From positions 1 through 18,474 of the forward strand of contig JAILNJ010000047.1 in NCBI GenBank assembly GCA_024691665.1: a stretch of DNA of 18,474 nt, written 5' to 3'. The number at the start of each line of letters is the position of its first letter. Positions within the stretch are counted from its first letter, which is position 1. The notes beneath the pieces are model-generated. The model made no database searches. It worked only from the letters and a program-made list of their open reading frames with translations, and was not told the origin of the DNA. This DNA comes from Gammaproteobacteria bacterium (GTDB taxonomy: Bacteria > Bacillota_I > Bacilli_A > Izemoplasmatales > UBA1188). Made by a program: the position numbers and the translations under genes. Below are positions 14,853-18,474 of the stretch, piece by piece.

Positions 14853-15359
14853 AAGAAAATTATGCAATTAATTTTACTTGTTTGCATGACTATTACATTA
14901 GTAGCATGTGAAACAAAAACAAAAGAATTCACTAAGGAAGGTGTTACAGTTACACTTCCAACAAGCTTTAAAGAAAGAAAGGCAGATAATGCTTTAGTGT
15001 ATTATCTTTCTAGAAAGGCAATGTTTATGGCTAATAGAAATAAAAGACAAGATTATCCACTAACTTGTCAATATCATGATCCACAATCTTTTGCAGATAA
15101 ATTAAGAAATGATGAATACTTACAATACAATAAAAAGCCTGCTAGTTATTCTTATGTAGAAAAAGGAAACGATGGTACAGAGTTTGCTTGGCTCTATTAC
15201 GATAATACAGTAAACAAAATTGAGTATTCATATATGCTTGTTGTTAAAGTAGCTGGTGATAATGTATATATCATGAACTTTGCTAGTTTAAAGAAAGATT
15301 TTGAAAAACTATCTAGTGATTTCATGGAATATGCTAAATCAATAAAAGTTGCAGCATAA
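14850..15359 (+). CDS. Small secreted lipoprotein of unknown function
   Basis: 169 residues from the ATG at 14850, preceded by TGGGGG at 8 bases; the longer frame from 14808 would include the promoter. The N-terminus MKKIMQLILLVCMTITLVAC is a lipoprotein signal peptide with lipobox LVAC, so Cys20 should be lipidated and the protein held on the outer face of the membrane. The mature part starts with a charged linker and then FTKEGVTVTLPTSFKERK. It alternates short strands and helices and ends DFEKLSSDFMEYAKSIKV. This layout is reminiscent of the PsbP/DcrB-like fold of small bacterial lipoproteins, but I do not claim the family. It is the only plus-strand gene of the right half, with its own promoter and terminator. 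Confidence 0.85.
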   Translation: MKKIMQLILLVCMTITLVACETKTKEFTKEGVTVTLPTSFKERKADNALVYYLSRKAMFMANRNKRQDYPLTCQYHDPQSFADKLRNDEYLQYNKKPASYSYVEKGNDGTEFAWLYYDNTVNKIEYSYMLVVKVAGDNVYIMNFASLKKDFEKLSSDFMEYAKSIKVAA

Positions 15360-15366
15360 TAAAAAT

Positions 15367-15388
15367 GACCACGATTCAATTCGTGGTC
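15367..15388. terminator. Bidirectional terminator shared by the lipoprotein gene and hepT
   Basis: Perfect 8-bp stem GACCACGA (15367-15374) and TCGTGGTC (15381-15388) with a 6-base loop. On the plus strand it is followed by TTTTTT, and on the minus strand by ATTTTTATT. It ends the lipoprotein transcript 7 bases past its stop and the toxin-antitoxin operon from the other side. Confidence 0.85.
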
Positions 15389-15392
15389 TTTT

Positions 15393-15737
15393 TTATTCAT
15401 TATCTTCGATTATCTTTTCACAATATGATCTGAGTGGTTTAATGTCTTCAACTGCAGTCTTCCATATTATTCCCAGATCAACAGTTTCATATCCATGTCC
15501 TACCCAGTCTCTCATTCCTTTAATTTCTTTCCAAGAAACTTCATTATATTTCAATAAAAATTCTTTAGAAAAGTTTTTTGCCAATTCTCCTATTTGAAAT
15601 ATATTAAAACATATTATTTCTTTCACGTCTTCATTTTCCAAAAATGATTCTTGGTTATTCTCAAACACTTTTTCTTCTATTCTTTTACAATGTTTAATGA
15701 TATATAATAACAATCCTAATTCTTTCTTTGTTAGCAT
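15393..15737 (-). CDS. hepT: HepT-like HEPN ribonuclease toxin (DUF86)
   Basis: 114-residue all-helical HEPN protein of the HepT/MntA toxin-antitoxin class. HEPN toxins of this type are RNases whose activity is blocked when the partner nucleotidyltransferase transfers AMP to a tyrosine next to the active site. The signature Rx4HxY is intact: R76, H81 and Y83 in GMRDWVGHGYETVD. The family-conserved helix FNIFQIGELAKNFS lies at 44-57. The ATG overlaps the stop of the upstream mntA-like gene by 7 bases (ATGCTAA), and the nearest GGAGG is 13 bases away, so translation is probably coupled to the antitoxin. With R, H and Y all present it looks active. Confidence 0.88.
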   Translation of the reverse strand: MLTKKELGLLLYIIKHCKRIEEKVFENNQESFLENEDVKEIICFNIFQIGELAKNFSKEFLLKYNEVSWKEIKGMRDWVGHGYETVDLGIIWKTAVEDIKPLRSYCEKIIEDNE

Positions 15738-16186
15738 ATTTTAATCATATCCTCCTCTAGTTGTTGCCTAAAGTAGTCGTGCATTTGAGATCCAATTGTT
15801 ACTATATCAACATTTTTATTTAAAGCATTTTCAAGTTCTTCTTTTAATGAACTCATTTTAAATAGTGTGTCTGCATCTCCTTTGTCACAGTAGATATCCA
15901 CATCGCTATCTCTTGTTGCTTCACCTCTTGCATAACTTCCAAAAAGATATACATCATTAAAGTGGTATTTTTCTATTACTGGTTTAATTTTTTCTTTAAT
16001 TTGTTTGATAGTTAGTATTTCTGGTTTTATATCATCTAAAATTAAACCAGTAATATATCCATTTTTATTTAATACTGATTCTAATTTATCTAGTATTTCA
16101 TTTTCTTCTTTTCTGATACGTAAAAGAAAGGTTTTATAGTTTTCTTTATTGTATTTACCAATATATTCAACTTTTTTATTTGCCAT
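15731..16186 (-). CDS. mntA: MntA-like nucleotidyltransferase antitoxin with N-terminal ribbon-helix-helix-like domain
   Basis: 151 residues from the ATG at 16184-16186, preceded by GGAGG at 8 bases. A longer frame to 16234 would run through the promoter and is rejected. Residues 70-151 are a minimal nucleotidyltransferase domain with GSYARGEATRDSDVDI (83-98), which fits GSxARGxxxxxSDxDL; the acids are D95 and D97, with a third, D127, in NVDIVTI. In studied systems MntA AMPylates HepT and so neutralises it. Residues 1-55 are unusual: strand FLLRIRK (20-26), helix EENEILDKLESVLNKNG and helix YITGLILDDI match a ribbon-helix-helix fold as found in DNA-binding antitoxins. The fusion suggests one protein that both represses the operon and modifies the toxin. 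The domain call is by pattern, not alignment. Confidence 0.85.
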   Translation of the reverse strand: MANKKVEYIGKYNKENYKTFLLRIRKEENEILDKLESVLNKNGYITGLILDDIKPEILTIKQIKEKIKPVIEKYHFNDVYLFGSYARGEATRDSDVDIYCDKGDADTLFKMSSLKEELENALNKNVDIVTIGSQMHDYFRQQLEEDMIKIC

Positions 16187-16202
16187 TCTTATTTCCTCCA
16201 TG

Positions 16203-16233
16203 TATATGATATCATATATGATAGCATATATCA
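16203..16233. promoter_or_regulatory. Operator-like palindromic repeat array over the mntA-hepT promoter
   Basis: TATATGATATCATATA at 16203-16218 is a perfect 16-bp palindrome. TATATGATAGCATATA at 16215-16230 is the same palindrome with one mismatch. The two overlap to give a 12-bp direct period (TGATATCATATA, TGATAGCATATA, then TCA). The array covers the spacer and both hexamers of the promoter. This is the expected geometry for cooperative binding of ribbon-helix-helix dimers. Confidence 0.65.
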
Positions 16234-16234
16234 A
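16206..16234 (-). promoter_or_regulatory. Promoter of the mntA-hepT operon
   Basis: On the minus strand, -35 TTGATA (16229-16234) and -10 TATCAT (16206-16211) are exactly 17 bases apart. The predicted start is near 16199, giving a very short leader holding GGAGG. It is overlaid by the palindromic array, so a bound repressor would exclude RNA polymerase. Confidence 0.65.
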
Positions 16235-16249
16235 CCACCATAATAAAAA

Positions 16250-16265
16250 CTGCCATACCAGGCAG
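16250..16265. terminator. Terminator after the 16271-16813 gene, active in the minus direction
   Basis: Stem CTGCC (16250-16254) and GGCAG (16261-16265) with a 6-base loop. On the minus strand it is followed by TTTTTATT. On the plus strand it is followed by CTTTTTT, so it could work both ways. It lies just upstream of the mntA promoter and insulates the toxin-antitoxin cassette from the neighbouring unit. Confidence 0.7.
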
Positions 16266-16270
16266 CTTTT

Positions 16271-16813
16271 TTAAATATATGATTGCATGTTTTCTAATAC
16301 TAACCTATGTTTATCATAGCTCTTTTTCATTTCAACAATTATTGAAAACCATTTTTCATTTTCGAGAACATATCTATCCTCAGTTTTCGCCATCAATAAA
16401 CAATCAATTTCGTTTTTATATTTATTAATGTCAACAATTATTAATGGAAGATCTTTAATTGCTTCTTCTGTGTTATGGTGTAGATTATTCTTGTATTCTT
16501 CAATTAACTTCTTTTCTGAATCGTAAATCCACTTCATATCATCTGCATATTTTTCATATGCATCTTTGCCCCTTTTATCATTCAATGATAGAGGAGGTTG
16601 ATTAAAATAATATTTAGAATATCTACTATTAAATAATTTTATTTTTTCATTTAAAAATTCTCTAGAATATTTAATAGTGGATTCATCTATTGTTTTATCT
16701 CTAGACTCTTTTAAGAGGTAAATCTCATGTGCATTTCTATCTCTTAATTCATATAGTATATATTTACTAATTACATAGTTGTAATCTTCTTTCAATTTCT
16801 CAAGTTTATTCAT
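16271..16813 (-). CDS. Hypothetical helical protein
   Basis: 180 residues with no signal peptide or membrane segment, so probably cytoplasmic. The composition is rich in Lys, Glu, Asn and Tyr, and most of the length looks alpha-helical: LEKLKEDYNYVISKYILYEL at the start, ESRDKTIDESTIKYSREFLNEKIKLF in the middle, and SEKKLIEEYKNNL followed by EIDCLLMAKTEDRYVLENEKWFS near the end. I do not recognise the family and see no catalytic motif. The ATG has only a weak ribosome binding site (GAGATG). It starts 23 bases after the GNAT stop in the same direction with no terminator between, so the two are probably co-transcribed. It ends at the terminator bordering the toxin-antitoxin cassette. Confidence 0.7.
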   Translation of the reverse strand: MNKLEKLKEDYNYVISKYILYELRDRNAHEIYLLKESRDKTIDESTIKYSREFLNEKIKLFNSRYSKYYFNQPPLSLNDKRGKDAYEKYADDMKWIYDSEKKLIEEYKNNLHHNTEEAIKDLPLIIVDINKYKNEIDCLLMAKTEDRYVLENEKWFSIIVEMKKSYDKHRLVLENMQSYI

Positions 16814-16836
16814 ATTAACATCTCATTATTTGCCTA

Positions 16837-17358
16837 TTAAAATTTAACAATTGCGTGTACTTCATCGCCTTCATGAAGATACTTAATAAACTTCTCTTCA
16901 AATCCAAATGATGCATATAATTTCTTGGCAACTTCATTTTTTGGTTCATAGGTTAGAACAATATATTCAGCATCGCCACAAGGTTTAGTTCTTAAGAATT
17001 CTATAGCCTTAGCTAGTGCTTCTTTCCCATATCCTTTGTTTTGGAATTGTTCGCCAATCATAAAACGCCAGATATAATAATACTTTTTGCCTTCATATTC
17101 TTTATATTCGTGACTATTTAACCAATCTTCTCTCTCTTCTCCAGACCAATCATCATCATATCCCATCATAATAAAACCAACAATTGTATCATCATTATAG
17201 ATAGCGAAAGTAAATATAGGTTCTTCGTCCATAAGTGTAATATACGCATCTGCTAGGCTTACTAAATTACTTGCAACAAAAGTCTCTTGTTCTTTTGATA
17301 CATGAAGCTTTACTACATCTCTATAATTTTCATAAACTATTTTTTCTAAATGGATCAT
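16837..17358 (-). CDS. GNAT family N-acetyltransferase, polyamine acetyltransferase-like
   Basis: 173-residue Gcn5-related acetyltransferase that uses acetyl-CoA. The pyrophosphate-binding motif A is QNKGYGKEAL (106-115), preceded by the strand WRFMIGEQF. The C-terminal region has NEVAKKLYASFGFEE (141-155), the usual motif B. The N-terminus LEKIVYENYRDVVKLHVSKEQETFVASN resembles spermine/spermidine acetyltransferases of the BltD type as I remember them, so a small amine is a plausible substrate but unproven. An acidic stretch with an extra loop (about 68-92, DDDWSGEEREDW) sits where BltD is shorter. The ATG has GGAG upstream at 7 bases. It has its own promoter and leads a two-gene unit with the hypothetical protein. 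Confidence 0.85.
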   Translation of the reverse strand: MIHLEKIVYENYRDVVKLHVSKEQETFVASNLVSLADAYITLMDEEPIFTFAIYNDDTIVGFIMMGYDDDWSGEEREDWLNSHEYKEYEGKKYYYIWRFMIGEQFQNKGYGKEALAKAIEFLRTKPCGDAEYIVLTYEPKNEVAKKLYASFGFEEKFIKYLHEGDEVHAIVKF

Positions 17359-17389
17359 AATATATCTCCAACAATTAATATCTAATAAG

Positions 17390-17398
17390 ATTATAACA
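17390..17398 (-). promoter_or_regulatory. Extended -10 promoter of the acetyltransferase unit
   Basis: TGTTATAAT on the minus strand, the fourth copy of this 9-mer in a promoter position. Its first T is the last base of the T-run of the XRE terminator, so the -35 region is the terminator hairpin. The predicted start is near 17383, leaving a leader of about 25 bases. Confidence 0.68.
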
Positions 17399-17402
17399 AA
17401 AA

Positions 17403-17422
17403 AGTCGCCCGTAAGGACGACT
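17403..17422 (-). terminator. Terminator of the XRE regulator gene
   Basis: On the minus strand AGTCGTCC pairs with GGGCGACT (8 bp, one G-U) around loop TTAC, followed by a run of Ts. The G-U pair becomes a C-A mismatch on the plus strand, which shows the hairpin is built for the minus direction. It lies 13 bases past the XRE stop. Confidence 0.82.
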
Positions 17423-17435
17423 CTTTAAATTAGTT

Positions 17436-18473
17436 TTATTTGATTTTGTTTAATAGTTCGTCTCTTTTCCTTATATCGTCTTTTAATTCAACCTCTTCGC
17501 TCATTCCCCATTCTTCTTTTGAACAAGCAATAATTCTATCATAGGCTTCTACTTCTTTTTTAATATTACCCATAATATCATAGATATTAGCAATACTTAA
17601 TAGAGCATCTATGTATCTAGGTCTTTTGGCTTCTTTTTCAAAAGACTCTTCAAAATAATTTATCGCTTTTTCATATTGAGCTTTTTTAGCGTAGTATTGG
17701 GCAATTTCAAATAAACAACTAGGGTCATCGCCGTGTTCTGCTTCTAGTGAGTTCATAATACTATCGGCTAGTGCTTCATCATACCTAGCTAGAGCAACCC
17801 CAGCTTTATATGCGGCAATTAGTGCGATATTATGTGGGCAGAGTCTTTCATATTCTTTAATATAGTTTTCTGCCTCATCAGCTCTTTTATCAGCAATAAG
17901 GTTATCAATTAAGAAACATAAAGATAGGCCAGATGTTTTGTCATTATTGTATAAATCCCTGTAGAAATTAATGGCTTCAGTATGATTTGACATATCCCAG
18001 TCCCAACAATCATAGTTGCCTGTCTTTCCAAGCATCCACTGGCAATCTTTCTTGTTTGGATCAAGTTTAATACACTGCGTTGCGTATTTTTTAATCATTT
18101 TTGAGTCGCTCATCAATCTATTAGTATATAAATACGATAATAAATATGTTGATTTATATTTATATTCTTTAGTAGATGCCTGTTCTTTAAGATAAGCCTC
18201 AATTTCTTTAAAGTCATGATTAGATAGTCCGCCTTCTATATCGAGTTTGCTTTCAATCCTATTTAATTTTTGGTCTACACTAAGATCAAATAGTTCATCA
18301 ATTGTAACACCAAATATCTCAGACAATTCTGGCAACAAAGTAATATCAGGCATTGTAATACCATTTTCCCATTTTGAAATAGATTGTGGAGAAATATTCA
18401 ATCTATCCGCTAAAGATTCTTGTGTTAAATTACACTTAATTCTATATTGTTTGATTTTGTTTCCAAGTTCCAT
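17436..18473 (-). CDS. XRE-family transcriptional regulator with helical-repeat C-terminus
   Basis: 345 residues. The N-terminal helix-turn-helix of the Cro/C1 type spans about 7-62: IKQYRIKCNLTQESLADRLN, then ISPQSISKWENGITMPD and LPELSEIFGVTIDELF. Residues from about 85 onward are repeated helix pairs (KEYKYKSTYLLSYLYTNRLM, ADEAENYIKEYERLCPHN, KAQYEKAINYFEESFEKEAK, RYIDALLSIANIYDIMGNIK) that resemble tetratricopeptide repeats. This architecture is found in regulators that respond to a ligand or partner through the repeat domain. The ATG lies one base inside the window edge, so the ribosome binding site is not visible, but the sequence begins as such proteins normally do and is probably complete. 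It has its own terminator and could control the acetyltransferase unit downstream, but no operator is evident. Confidence 0.85.
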   Translation of the reverse strand: MELGNKIKQYRIKCNLTQESLADRLNISPQSISKWENGITMPDITLLPELSEIFGVTIDELFDLSVDQKLNRIESKLDIEGGLSNHDFKEIEAYLKEQASTKEYKYKSTYLLSYLYTNRLMSDSKMIKKYATQCIKLDPNKKDCQWMLGKTGNYDCWDWDMSNHTEAINFYRDLYNNDKTSGLSLCFLIDNLIADKRADEAENYIKEYERLCPHNIALIAAYKAGVALARYDEALADSIMNSLEAEHGDDPSCLFEIAQYYAKKAQYEKAINYFEESFEKEAKRPRYIDALLSIANIYDIMGNIKKEVEAYDRIIACSKEEWGMSEEVELKDDIRKRDELLNKIK

Positions 18474-18474
18474 A

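Noticed and set aside
16187..16234. Longer start of the mntA-like gene (16 extra residues)
   Set aside because: The extension is the translated palindromic promoter region, and GGAGG is positioned for the ATG at 16186.
1..18474. TGA-as-tryptophan code, suggested by the Mollicutes-like features
   Set aside because: All recognised proteins use TGG for Trp and keep normal lengths with standard stops, so there is no sign of recoding.
1..18474. tRNA or rRNA genes, CRISPR arrays, insertion sequences, attachment sites
   Set aside because: Looked for in the intergenic regions, which are all under 300 bases; no cloverleaf, spaced repeat array, transposase or terminal inverted repeat was seen.

Overview
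The window is an AT-rich chromosomal stretch from a low-GC Gram-positive bacterium (Bacillota). The core genes (rbgA, rnhB, ftsY-ylxM-ffh, topA, prmC, prfA, dnaB-type helicase, gdpP-rplI) occur in Bacilli-like groupings. Tryptophan is encoded by TGG and TGA acts as a stop, so the genetic code is standard. A c-di-AMP phosphodiesterase fused in frame to ribosomal protein L9 recalls fusions annotated in some Mollicutes-related genomes. I infer an uncultured gut-type relative of Erysipelotrichia/RF39/Mollicutes, but the sequence alone does not fix the lineage.

Region 1 (1-1290, plus strand): the 3' part of the ribosome-assembly GTPase gene rbgA overlaps rnhB. They converge on the ffh operon across a shared hairpin. 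Region 2 (1275-3990, minus): ftsY-ylxM-ffh, the signal-recognition-particle targeting system, run as one tightly overlapping operon. Region 3 (4016-6052, minus): topA has its own promoter and terminator. Region 4 (6073-11846, minus): gdpP-rplI, the replicative helicase gene, prfA and prmC form one transcription unit. It links c-di-AMP turnover, the ribosome, replication and translation termination; prmC modifies the release factor encoded just upstream of it.

Region 5 (11836-11983, minus) lies between gdpP and proC. It has a consensus promoter, about 115 nt of structured non-coding sequence with a UCCCC loop, and a strong terminator, so it is a good small-RNA candidate. Region 6 (12006-14624, minus) holds proC and a five-helix membrane-anchored metallophosphoesterase, each with its own promoter. 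Region 7 (14652-15394) is a divergent control region followed by the only plus-strand gene of the right half, a small lipoprotein.

Region 8 (15367-16265, minus) is a self-contained toxin-antitoxin cassette of the HEPN/MNT (HepT/MntA) class, with a terminator hairpin at each end. Its nucleotidyltransferase antitoxin carries an extra N-terminal segment that looks like a ribbon-helix-helix DNA-binding domain. The promoter is covered by 12-bp-periodic palindromic repeats, as expected for autorepression. This is the most interesting system in the window. Region 9 (16271-18473, minus) has an unknown helical protein and a GNAT acetyltransferase in one unit, downstream of an XRE-family regulator with a helical-repeat tail.

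A recurring feature is compact promoter design. The extended -10 sequence TGTTATAAT occurs at four promoters, and several promoters begin inside or just after the terminator of the upstream unit. Three tracked start codons (topA, the phosphoesterase, the lipoprotein) and that of the MNT gene are corrected here to internal ATGs with clear ribosome binding sites.
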